Assembly: GCA_003550625.1 (NCBI GenBank)
Contig: PUKU01000053.1
Span: 1 to 6,043, forward strand
Origin: Candidatus Aenigmatarchaeota archaeon
Lineage (GTDB): Archaea; Aenigmatarchaeota; Aenigmatarchaeia; PWEA01
Length of the DNA stretch: 6,043 nt
Reading direction: 5' to 3'
The notes under the pieces were generated by a model. It was given only the letters and a program-made list of their open reading frames with translations. It was not told the DNA's origin and ran no database searches. This document shows positions 1 to 5,064 of this stretch, in pieces. The translations under genes and the position numbers were made by a program. How positions within the stretch are numbered: the first letter of the stretch is position 1; every line of letters begins with the position of its first letter.

Positions 1-508
1 CAAGCTCCTTCTCTATCACCTCTACAGATCTGTCTCTTGTAACCTTGGCCAGAATGGATGCTGCGGAAACCACAGGGTAGTTTTCATCTGCCCTGTTCTC
101 TGCAACTATCTCCACCTTGTCCTTTATCTCATCATCCAGCAAAACCTCCAGTGTTCTCTTTACGTTCTCCGTCTTCGCCTCCGTTGCATCCACTATTGCT
201 CTATCCGGCCTCAGCGTCTCTATAAGCTGTGCCATCCTTTCAGCTTCTATGAGGTTCAGGCTCTTTGTCGGCATCTCCTGATCTATGGTCTCTGCTGATA
301 TCTTCACCACGGCAAAGTCCTCGACAACCTCCTTTATCTTGTCCTCCAGCTCCTCCCTCCTTTTTCTGCTAAGTTTCTTTGAGTCGTCGACACCCATTTC
401 ATCCAGTTCTTTTTCCTTGTTCTCCTCAACTACAACTGCAGCTATACAAAGAGGGCCTACGACGGCTCCGCGCCCCGCCTCATCCGTACCTAGAACGAGC
501 TTCACCAT
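1..508 (-). CDS. rnhB: Ribonuclease HII (5' part; C-terminus beyond window)
   Basis: RNase HII cleaves the RNA strand of RNA-DNA hybrids, including single ribonucleotides left in DNA and replication primers, in the cytoplasm. Translating the minus strand from the ATG at 508-506 gives 169 residues. The family signature GTDEAGRG lies at residues 7-14 and gives the metal-binding acids D9 and E10. A third acid is D107 in AIVDAT. The fourth is D141 at the head of ADENYPVVSAASILAK, the most conserved stretch of archaeal RNase HII. The frame is open to the window edge, so the gene is cut by the window, not broken; some 40 or more residues should be missing. The start is supported by a TATA box centred about 26 bases upstream, which implies a leaderless mRNA. 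It is transcribed divergently from the tRNA gene. Catalytic residues and order match the family, so the assignment is firm. Confidence 0.96.
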   Translation of the reverse strand, partial: MVKLVLGTDEAGRGAVVGPLCIAAVVVEENKEKELDEMGVDDSKKLSRKRREELEDKIKEVVEDFAVVKISAETIDQEMPTKSLNLIEAERMAQLIETLRPDRAIVDATEAKTENVKRTLEVLLDDEIKDKVEIVAENRADENYPVVSAASILAKVTRDRSVEVIEKEL

Positions 509-530
509 AAAGAGAAGTTCCGACTCGAAA

Positions 531-538
531 CTTATAAA
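531..538 (-). promoter_or_regulatory. TATA box of rnhB
   Basis: On the minus strand the sequence reads TTTATAAG, centred about 26 bases before the rnhB ATG. At archaeal spacing transcription would start at or within a base or two of the ATG, so the message is probably leaderless. No Shine-Dalgarno sequence is present. Confidence 0.7.
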
Positions 539-576
539 GTTGAAAGTCCCTCAGTAGTTGTCCGTTCGACCGCAAG

Positions 577-585
577 TTTTAAATT
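577..585 (+). promoter_or_regulatory. TATA box of the initiator tRNA gene
   Basis: TTTTAAATT lies about 27 bases (centre to start) before the first tRNA base at 608, preceded by a purine-containing BRE-like CGCAAG. The spacing fits transcription starting one to a few bases upstream of the acceptor stem. Confidence 0.65.
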
Positions 586-607
586 AGCTTTCGTTAAAGA
601 TAGGTAC

Positions 608-726
608 AGCGGGGTAGAGCAGCCTGGAGATTTGCTGTGGTTTCAATCTTTAAGGCCACGCTTACCTGACTGCTCGTCGGGCTCATAACCCGGAGGCCGG
701 TGGTTCAAATCCACCCCCCGCTACCA
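608..726 (+). tRNA. Initiator tRNA-Met (CAU) with an insertion or intron in the D-loop
   Basis: The tRNA that starts translation. The acceptor stem pairs 608-614 (AGCGGGG) with 716-722, followed by discriminator A723 and an encoded CCA at 724-726. The anticodon arm is 677-681 / loop CTCATAA at 682-688 / 689-693, with anticodon CAT at 684-686. The T arm is 699-703 / TTCAAAT / 711-715. The A1-U72 pair and three consecutive G-C pairs next to the anticodon loop mark an archaeal initiator, not an elongator Met tRNA. The D stem is 617-620 (GAGC) with 672-675 (GCTC), but 51 bases separate the strands where about 10 are normal. Removing 631-671 would leave a 78-base tRNA with the usual AGCCNGGAGA-type D-loop. 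The exact junctions are uncertain. The tRNA identity is firm; the intron is inferred. Confidence 0.93.
631..671 (+). other. Probable tRNA intron in the D-loop (boundaries approximate)
   Basis: Removing about 41 bases here restores a canonical D arm and a total length of 78 bases. The segment folds on itself: 637-643 pairs with 653-659 (four Watson-Crick pairs, then two G-U, then one U-A) around a nine-base loop. Archaeal tRNA introns are cut at a bulge-helix-bulge motif by the splicing endonuclease. I looked for a strict form with a four-pair central helix and three-base bulges at plausible junctions and did not find one, so a relaxed motif or different junctions must apply if it is an intron. 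The alternative is an unspliced, oversized D-loop. Confidence 0.6.
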
Positions 727-734
727 TTTTTATT
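727..734 (+). terminator. T-tract after the tRNA, possibly also the TATA box for the next gene
   Basis: TTTTTATT follows the CCA end directly and is a typical archaeal T-rich terminator. The same bases lie 22 to 29 bases before the ATG at 756, the position expected for the TATA box of a leaderless AMMECR1 transcript, so the tract may serve both ends. Confidence 0.5.
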
Positions 735-755
735 CTACAAAACACAATTAAAGAT

Positions 756-1324
756 ATGCTCAACGACGAACAGGGCGAAGAGCTCGTGAATTACGCTCAC
801 AAGGTTCTCGAAAGTTATGTCAGAGATGAGGAACTGCCGAAGGTCCCGGAGAGGGTTTTATGAAGGAGGAAAAGGGTGTTTTTGTAACTCTCAAGAAGAA
901 CGGAGAGTTGAGGGGGTGTGTCGGCCTACCGCTTCCCAGATTCCCGTTGGGTGAAGCCGTTAAGAAAGCTGCACGGTCTGCAGCCGACGACAGGAGGTTT
1001 CATCCGATAAAGAAAGAGGAACTGGAAGAGATAGATGTGGAGGTAACGGTTCTCACGGTACCTGAAAGGATAGAGGTGGACGATCCAGAGGAATATCTGG
1101 AAAGGATAGAGGTAGGTAAACACGGTCTTATGATAGAGCACAGAGGAAGACAGGGCCTTCTGCTACCGCAAGTACCTTTGGAGCAGGACTGGAACTGTAG
1201 GGAATATCTCGAGGGACTATGTAAAAAGGCCATGTTAAGGCCAGACGAATGGAAGGACGAGTCGGCGAAGATAATGTGCTTCGAAGGACAGATATTCAAA
1301 GAGGGGAACATTCCCACTAACTGA
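756..1324 (+). CDS. AMMECR1-domain protein, reading frame broken at 860 (frameshifted or split gene)
   Basis: AMMECR1 proteins are widespread small cytoplasmic proteins whose biochemical role is not established. The gene lies in two frames. Positions 756-863 encode 35 residues (start MLNDEQGEELVNYAHKVLE) that match the family's N-terminal helix, ending in TGA at 861-863. Positions 860-1324 encode 154 residues with the hallmark LRGCVG at 17-22, SAADDRRFHPI at 40-50 and GLLLPQVPLEQDWN at 99-112. The pieces overlap as ATGA, so joining them needs a -1 shift at GGTTTTATGA. One extra T in that run would give a single ORF of the usual size, about 190 residues. Alternatively the second ATG is translated on its own: GGAGAGG at 848-854 sits five bases before it. 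The family call is firm; whether it is a split gene, programmed shift, mutation or sequencing error is open. Confidence 0.88.
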
Positions 1325-1384
1325 AAAAACCACAGCATACCTTGACACTATATGTGGACTTTCTCGACAGGTAACGAAGTAACC

Positions 1385-1393
1385 TTTTTATAC
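1385..1393 (+). promoter_or_regulatory. TATA box of the small membrane protein gene
   Basis: TTTTTATAC, preceded by a BRE-like GTAACC, lies with its centre about 33 bases before the ATG at 1422. Transcription would start near 1413, leaving an untranslated leader of under ten bases. Confidence 0.7.
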
Positions 1394-1396
1394 ATG

Positions 1397-1419
1397 GATA
1401 TCAATTGATATCATTGATA
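1397..1419 (+). promoter_or_regulatory. Two overlapping palindromes across the expected transcription start: candidate operator
   Basis: GATATCAATTGATATC at 1397-1412 is a perfect 16-base palindrome. Its core TATCAATTGATA (1399-1410) is followed and overlapped by TATCATTGATA (1409-1419), a second inverted repeat with a one-base spacer. The two TATCA/TGATA dyads are centred about 9.5 bases apart, close to one helical turn, and begin four bases after the TATA box. Two repressor dimers bound side by side would block the start site. The repressor is unknown. Confidence 0.55.
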
Positions 1420-1421
1420 AA

Positions 1422-1700
1422 ATGATGGAAACAATGCTGGCCTTTGTAGTTGTCAGCTTGCTTGTACCAGTTTTCGCCAAGTACGCAGGAATCCTCGGCG
1501 AGGCAAAGAAAGGCTTTTTGTTCATCGCCGGAGCTGGTGTACTGTACTTACTTGCACACTCTTTTGAGATGACAGAACTAGTCGTAGAAGAGGCACCGGC
1601 ACTTGCAACTTGGGGACCCTACCTATTCGGACTAATAGGATGGATCTTCGTACTGGTAGGAGCACTGATGGTAGCTTACAAACTGGCAATGGAAGAGTAG
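1422..1700 (+). CDS. Small membrane protein, unknown function (three predicted helices)
   Basis: I do not recognise this 92-residue protein. It is mostly hydrophobic, with likely membrane helices at about 5-24, 31-48 and 64-87. The short loops are charged: GEAKK between the first two helices and an acidic TELVVEEAPA between the second and third. No cleavable signal peptide, lipobox or catalytic motif is visible. The positive-inside rule, with KK at 29-30, suggests the loop after helix 1 is cytoplasmic. The start could be ATG 1422 or the next codon, ATG 1425; no Shine-Dalgarno sequence helps to choose. The gene has its own TATA box and a palindromic operator candidate, so it is probably a regulated single-gene transcript ending in the T-rich tract at 1721-1743. 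Convergent with the Trm5-like gene. Confidence 0.8.
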   Translation: MMETMLAFVVVSLLVPVFAKYAGILGEAKKGFLFIAGAGVLYLLAHSFEMTELVVEEAPALATWGPYLFGLIGWIFVLVGALMVAYKLAMEE

Positions 1701-1701
1701 G

Positions 1702-1706
1702 AAAAA
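1702..1706 (-). terminator. Short T-run after the Trm5-like gene
   Basis: Read on the minus strand, GTTTGTTTTTC occurs 23 to 27 bases past the TAA stop at 1729-1731. It is a modest candidate terminator for the convergent transcript. Confidence 0.4.
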
Positions 1707-1720
1707 CAAACCCCCAAATC

Positions 1721-1743
1721 TTTTTCTCTTATTTTTTATTTTT
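1721..1743 (+). terminator. T-rich terminator of the small membrane protein gene
   Basis: Three T-runs (TTTTTCTC, then ATTTTTT, then ATTTTT) lie within 23 bases, starting about 20 bases after the TAG stop. There is no strong hairpin, as expected for archaeal T-tract termination. The tract overlaps the last codons of the convergent Trm5-like gene. Confidence 0.6.
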
Positions 1744-2568
1744 AACCAAACAGTCGAGGCATATCTTCCACTTTCTTGGTGCATAAGGAAGGACCTTTCT
1801 CATATCCTTTACCTCAATCTCCCTGTCCATACTATCTGCAACTTCAATCACATCTTCTCTGGCTCTGTCGTACATAGTTCCCTCCTCGCCCCACGTATAG
1901 TAATGTAAAATACCACCCTCGTCTTTGAGACATCTGATGGCAGTATCAAGAAATTCCTTGGAGCCCTTGGGGAGCGGCATTAATACTCTATCGCATCTTC
2001 CAAAGTATTCGGGACATACATCCCTCACGTCACCTTCTACAGACTCCACTGAGTCATCTACTTTGTTAAGAAAAACGTTTTTCTCAAGATACCGGTATGC
2101 TTCAGGGTTCAACTCAACAGCGTATATCCTCTCAACGTTCTTGTTTCTTGCTATAACAACAGGGAACGGGCCTACTCCTGCGAACATAGCCATGATGGTT
2201 TCACCCTCTTGGACCTGCTCTGTTATCCTTTGACTTTCCTTGGCCTCCCTCTCAGAGAAGTAGACAACAGTTGGATCCAGTTTAAAGCGACAGCCATGTT
2301 CCTTATGTACAGTCTCAGTTTCACCTTCACCGGCTATTGACTCATACTCCCTAGTACGGAACTGTCCCTTCCTTCCTGAAACCTCCCGCAAAACGGTTTT
2401 TATATGATTGTTTACCTCCATAAGCTTCTCGCCTATGAGCTCCTTCCTGTGTTCGAGCTCTTCGGGAACCTCGATTATCGCTATATCACCGACCACTTCG
2501 AAGGACTTTACCAGATGCTGCATCTCCTCTTCTGTCAGCTCACTCTTGAGTGCCTCTTTGAGATCCAT
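1729..2568 (-). CDS. trm5: tRNA (guanine-37-N1)-methyltransferase, Trm5-like
   Basis: Trm5 transfers a methyl group from S-adenosylmethionine to N1 of G37, next to the anticodon, preventing frameshifts. Numbering here is from the upstream TTG at 2580. The N-terminal part has SFEVVGDIAII at 26-36 and KTVLREV at 61-67. VVYFSERE at 105-112 carries the conserved Tyr-Phe-Ser and Arg. The SAM-binding loop MFAGVGPF is at 132-139, the ribose-binding acid in VELNPEA at 155-161, and HYYT at 226-229. MPLP at 201-204 sits where most Trm5 enzymes have Asn-Leu-Pro. The preferred start is ATG 2568 (279 residues): a TATA box centred near 2601 predicts transcription starting about 2575, downstream of the TTG. 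It lacks the extra N-terminal domain of longer archaeal Trm5 enzymes. The wybutosine enzyme Taw2 is a related alternative, but its usual MGY motif is absent. Confidence 0.85.
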   Translation of the reverse strand: MDLKEALKSELTEEEMQHLVKSFEVVGDIAIIEVPEELEHRKELIGEKLMEVNNHIKTVLREVSGRKGQFRTREYESIAGEGETETVHKEHGCRFKLDPTVVYFSEREAKESQRITEQVQEGETIMAMFAGVGPFPVVIARNKNVERIYAVELNPEAYRYLEKNVFLNKVDDSVESVEGDVRDVCPEYFGRCDRVLMPLPKGSKEFLDTAIRCLKDEGGILHYYTWGEEGTMYDRAREDVIEVADSMDREIEVKDMRKVLPYAPRKWKICLDCLVKNKK

Positions 2569-2595
2569 AAAACACCACAATAGGTTGTTAGCCTA

Positions 2596-2605
2596 GATAA
2601 AAAAG
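2596..2605 (-). promoter_or_regulatory. TATA box of the Trm5-like gene
   Basis: Minus-strand CTTTTTTATC is centred about 33 bases before ATG 2568. It predicts a transcription start near 2575, which argues against the upstream TTG codon at 2580 as the start. Confidence 0.65.
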
Positions 2606-2615
2606 CATGTGTTGA

Positions 2616-2623
2616 TTATTTAA
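2616..2623 (+). promoter_or_regulatory. TATA box of the dphB-DUF357 operon
   Basis: TTATTTAA is centred about 27 bases before the dphB ATG at 2647, consistent with a leaderless message. A second AT-rich stretch, TTTTAAA, follows at 2625-2631. It lies back to back with the Trm5 promoter in a 78-base divergent region. Confidence 0.6.
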
Positions 2624-2646
2624 GTTTTAAAGGAACTACTTTTCCC

Positions 2647-3399
2647 ATGCTTTACATGGTCGGCCTGGGTATCTACGACGAAGAAGATATATCCATCCGA
2701 GGAATGAAGGCCATAGAGGATGCGGATGAAGTAATTCTGGAATGCTACACGTCGTCATGGAAGGGCAGGGATGGTTTGAAGAAAATAGTGGACAAGGACG
2801 TAGAGGAGGTCGAACGTAGCGATCTAGAAGAGAGTTCGGTGAAAATACTTGAAAGGGCCGTTGACAGGGACATCGTGATCCTTGTACCCGGAGACCCTCT
2901 TGTAGCTACAACGCATGTTGAAATACTCATCCAGGCAAACAAGATGAACTTAGAAACAAGTGTTATTCATTCTTCTTCCATATACTCCGCGGTCTCAGAG
3001 ACTGGTCTACAGATATACAAGTTCGGTAAAACCACAACCATACCGATCCCCAGGAAGAACTACAGGCCTGTATCGCCGTACGAGGTAATAGGTGAAAACA
3101 AAGAACAGGGACTCCATACCCTTGCACTTCTTGATATAACAAACAGGCCAATGGAGGTACCGGAAGCACTGGGATATCTCACAGAAATTGAAAATGAAAA
3201 AAAGGAGGGAGTGATAGACTGCGAACAGAAGGCCGTTGCATTCAGTGCAGGACCAGGAAAAAGCAGGGTAGTATATGCTAAGATAGCCGAGATGCTCGAC
3301 ATGGACTTCCCAACCCCTGCAGTGTTAATATTTCCAGGTGAACTACATGAAAAGGAGGAGGAAGCACTGGAAACTTTCTCGGAGGAGATTCATGAATGA
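2647..3399 (+). CDS. dphB: Diphthine synthase (diphthamide biosynthesis methyltransferase)
   Basis: DphB uses S-adenosylmethionine to methylate the amino-carboxypropyl histidine of elongation factor 2, the second stage of diphthamide formation. The 250-residue length is near normal for the archaeal enzyme. Visible family motifs are GLGIYDEEDISIRG at 6-19, the SAM-binding VPGDPLVATTH at 80-90, HSSSIYSAVSETGLQIYKFG at 108-127, which is the family's most distinctive block, and FPGELHEKE at 229-237 near the C-terminus. The start is ATG 2647, because the conserved N-terminal strand begins almost at once (MLYMVGLG) and the TATA box is at leaderless distance. Its TGA overlaps the ATG of the DUF357 gene, so the two are co-transcribed and probably translationally coupled. 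Nothing looks degraded; the assignment is firm. Confidence 0.96.
   Translation: MLYMVGLGIYDEEDISIRGMKAIEDADEVILECYTSSWKGRDGLKKIVDKDVEEVERSDLEESSVKILERAVDRDIVILVPGDPLVATTHVEILIQANKMNLETSVIHSSSIYSAVSETGLQIYKFGKTTTIPIPRKNYRPVSPYEVIGENKEQGLHTLALLDITNRPMEVPEALGYLTEIENEKKEGVIDCEQKAVAFSAGPGKSRVVYAKIAEMLDMDFPTPAVLIFPGELHEKEEEALETFSEEIHE
3381..3387 (+). promoter_or_regulatory. Shine-Dalgarno sequence for the DUF357 gene
   Basis: GGAGGAG lies within the end of dphB, eight bases before ATG 3396. Together with the ATGA overlap it decides this start over the out-of-frame ATG at 3392 and shows that internal operon genes here use Shine-Dalgarno initiation. Confidence 0.7.
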
Positions 3400-3638
3400 A
3401 ATCTGTCAAAGAAAACCTACAGAATGAAACAGAGAAATGGCTCAGAAGATTGAAGGAAGAACAAATTGAAGCCGCAGGAGACGGCGGAGATATGTTTCTG
3501 GAAAACATAAAGGCCTACACAAAGGACGCAGATTATTTCAGGAAGGAGGGTGACTTGGTCCGGGCTTTTGAGGCAGTTGTATGGGCCTGGAGCTGGCTTG
3601 AGATAGGCGAGGAACTTGGTATTCTGGATAGATCTTAG
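3396..3638 (+). CDS. DUF357-family small helical protein
   Basis: This 80-residue protein matches the archaeal DUF357 pattern: a charged N-terminal helix (about 1-25), then an ENIKAYTKDADYFRKEGDLV stretch at 36-55 and an RAFEAVVWAWSWLEIGEELG stretch at 56-75. The alternating AYxxDAxYF and DxVRAFxAxxWAxxWL spacing is typical of the family's TPR-like helical hairpin. The biochemical role is unknown; such hairpins usually bind another protein. The gene overlaps dphB by four bases (ATGA) with a good Shine-Dalgarno sequence, so it is co-expressed with diphthamide synthesis, but a shared function is only a guess. Length is normal and nothing is missing. I see no clear terminator after its TAG. Confidence 0.85.
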   Translation: MKSVKENLQNETEKWLRRLKEEQIEAAGDGGDMFLENIKAYTKDADYFRKEGDLVRAFEAVVWAWSWLEIGEELGILDRS

Positions 3639-3651
3639 CCATGTTACCAAA

Positions 3652-3720
3652 GTGCCACGGAAAGAGAGATTCTGTAACCACTGTGGAGTAAATAATAACC
3701 CAAACCTTTATATAGTATGA
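3652..3720 (+). other. Mini-ORF with one zinc-knuckle-like motif, doubtful
   Basis: A GTG-initiated frame of 22 residues reads VPRKERFCNHCGV followed by NNNPNLYIV and TGA. The basic stretch before a CxxCG pair resembles the opening of small archaeal zinc-ribbon ribosomal proteins such as L44e, but there is no second cysteine pair and no Shine-Dalgarno sequence. Its 3' end overlaps the TATA box of the next gene. It may be chance, a relic, or a tiny peptide. Confidence 0.15.
3707..3714 (+). promoter_or_regulatory. TATA box of the acidic Myb-like protein gene
   Basis: TTTATATA preceded by a BRE-like CAAACC is the best-formed TATA box in the window. Its expected start near 3737 leaves about 25 bases of leader before ATG 3764, longer than for its neighbours, and no clear Shine-Dalgarno sequence is seen in that leader. 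No in-frame ATG, GTG or TTG lies upstream before the TAA at 3725. Confidence 0.7.
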
Positions 3721-3763
3721 ATGTTAATTACTATTTGGTGATAAAATTACTGAAGAAAAAAAT

Positions 3764-5002
3764 ATGGGAGACCTGGTAAGTGAAGATAAGTACGACGATG
3801 TATATATAGGCAACTCTCTTCTGGAGGGCACTGCAAACTTTTTATCACCTCTGATAGGGTACAGAGAAGCCGAGGGCGAAGAAATCGAATACGAAGGACT
3901 CAAGCCCGGGGATATTGGAGGTCTGTACAAGGAAAAACCCGGTAATGGCAAAGGTGGTAAAGATAAGGAAAAGAAGGGGGAGGGAGATGACAGAGGCGGA
4001 AAGTTCTCGATAGAAAACATAGAAAAAATTATTTTGGGAGACTCTTACAACAACGGCGGCGATATTTACAAAAATAATGGAGATGTAAACATCAAAGGCG
4101 ATACAAACTACAGCAGCAACGGGGATTTTAACCTAAACTACGGTGACGGAGATTTTTCTGTAAATATAGACAAGGACGAAGAAAATGTGGAAGGTGACAA
4201 GGAAGAGATAGGTGGCGATAAAGTATACGGTAATAAATGGACAGATAAGGAAGAGTACATCCTGGAAAAATGTTATATAGAAGGAGACTTGACTGCAAAG
4301 GAAGTAGCGGAATATCTTCCGGGCCGTACTGTAAGTGCAGTATACAGTAAGGCCAGTAGGTACGAAAACAACATTGAAAACGAAGGAAACAACGCAATTT
4401 TACAGAACATAAACGCTGATGGGGATATAAAGATAGATTTAGAACAGATTTTTAAGGGCGAAGAAGACGAGGAAGGGTCAGTTTTACCTACCATAGAATA
4501 TGAACAAGGTGAAGAAATTCTAGAGGACCCTGAAAAAATCGAAACTTATATCGAAAAGGTAAGTAACTACGGCCACGATGACCTCAAGGATGATCTAGGT
4601 AAAGACAGTCCATTCGGGAAAAGAGAGAAAGATGCCCTGGAAGGTTTCTTTAAGAAATACGAAGAAGATTTTGACAAAGACAAGGCTGCAAACAAGGCTT
4701 ATGTGAGTTTAGGACAGTCGGCGATACAAAAGATGATAAAGGAACACGAGGAAGAAGACGTGGATTTAGAAGAGGAGTACGGAGTGTCTATAGACGATCT
4801 GAAGAGCTACAGAGCATCTTTGGTAAGCCTACACAGAAAGGACCAGGGTGTAAAGAAAATCGAATACGAAGAGGTGGATCCCAATGAACTCGTGGAGTAT
4901 GACACCAGGGAGAAAATAAAGGATCATATCGACGAAGAGTACAAGGAAGGTAAAATTCCTGATGATGCGTACAAAAAACTTACCGGATATTTAGAAAAAT
5001 AA
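3764..5002 (+). CDS. Acidic protein with Gly-Asp repeats, Myb/SANT-like HTH and SHOCT-like tail; function unknown
   Basis: I do not recognise the whole protein (412 residues). In order: an N-terminal region (1-55) rich in Asp and Glu; a Gly-Lys low-complexity linker (about 56-80); a tract at about 92-152 with GD recurring every 5 to 8 residues (GDSYNN, GDIYKNN, GDVNIK, GDTNYSSN, GDFNLNY, GDGDFSVNI), polar and beta-prone; then a Myb/SANT-like helix-turn-helix at 159-200, with NKWTDKEEYIL, AKEVAEYLPGRTVSAVYSKA and the diagnostic Trp159 and PGRT. A further GD element (NADGDIKID) is at 217-225. The C-terminal half is charged and helical, ending in EEYKEGKIPDDAYKKLTGYL at 391-410, resembling SHOCT-type oligomerisation tails. 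There is no signal peptide or membrane helix, so it is probably cytoplasmic. The Myb-like fold suggests DNA binding. The GD tract may form a short beta-solenoid or disordered spacer. It has its own promoter. Confidence 0.75.
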   Translation: MGDLVSEDKYDDVYIGNSLLEGTANFLSPLIGYREAEGEEIEYEGLKPGDIGGLYKEKPGNGKGGKDKEKKGEGDDRGGKFSIENIEKIILGDSYNNGGDIYKNNGDVNIKGDTNYSSNGDFNLNYGDGDFSVNIDKDEENVEGDKEEIGGDKVYGNKWTDKEEYILEKCYIEGDLTAKEVAEYLPGRTVSAVYSKASRYENNIENEGNNAILQNINADGDIKIDLEQIFKGEEDEEGSVLPTIEYEQGEEILEDPEKIETYIEKVSNYGHDDLKDDLGKDSPFGKREKDALEGFFKKYEEDFDKDKAANKAYVSLGQSAIQKMIKEHEEEDVDLEEEYGVSIDDLKSYRASLVSLHRKDQGVKKIEYEEVDPNELVEYDTREKIKDHIDEEYKEGKIPDDAYKKLTGYLEK

Positions 5003-5028
5003 TCCAGAGATTGGGGTTATAGTACTTT

Positions 5029-5036
5029 TTTATATA
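5029..5036 (+). promoter_or_regulatory. TATA box of the membrane protein operon
   Basis: TTTATATA inside a longer T6-ATATAATTA stretch is centred about 33 bases before ATG 5065; transcription would begin near 5058. The T6 run may also end the transcript of the preceding gene. Confidence 0.65.
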
Positions 5037-5064
5037 ATTAATCCACAAGGTTAACTGATAAACT

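Noticed and set aside
285..557. Plus-strand serine-rich open frame opposite rnhB
   Set aside because: It is the antisense shadow of rnhB, low-complexity, with no promoter or Shine-Dalgarno sequence.
622..676. Bulge-helix-bulge with central helix GCAG/CTGC (619-622 with 670-673)
   Set aside because: It has the right geometry, but splicing there would delete the D stem's 3' strand and leave a tRNA without a D arm.
1000..1338. Minus-strand open frame opposite the AMMECR1 gene
   Set aside because: The plus strand carries a clear conserved domain here; the opposite frame is serine-rich shadow sequence.
1330..1357. Weak inverted repeat CCACA...TGTGG after the AMMECR1 stop
   Set aside because: Five pairs plus a few interrupted ones around a long loop, with no following T-run; not convincing as a terminator or RNA element.
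1371..1383. Direct repeat GTAAC-GAA-GTAAC just before the TATA box at 1385
   Set aside because: Only five bases repeated once; likely chance or part of the BRE context.
3724..4020. Minus-strand Ser/Pro-rich open frame opposite the acidic protein
   Set aside because: Composition mirrors the Gly/Glu/Lys codons of the sense gene; no initiation signals.
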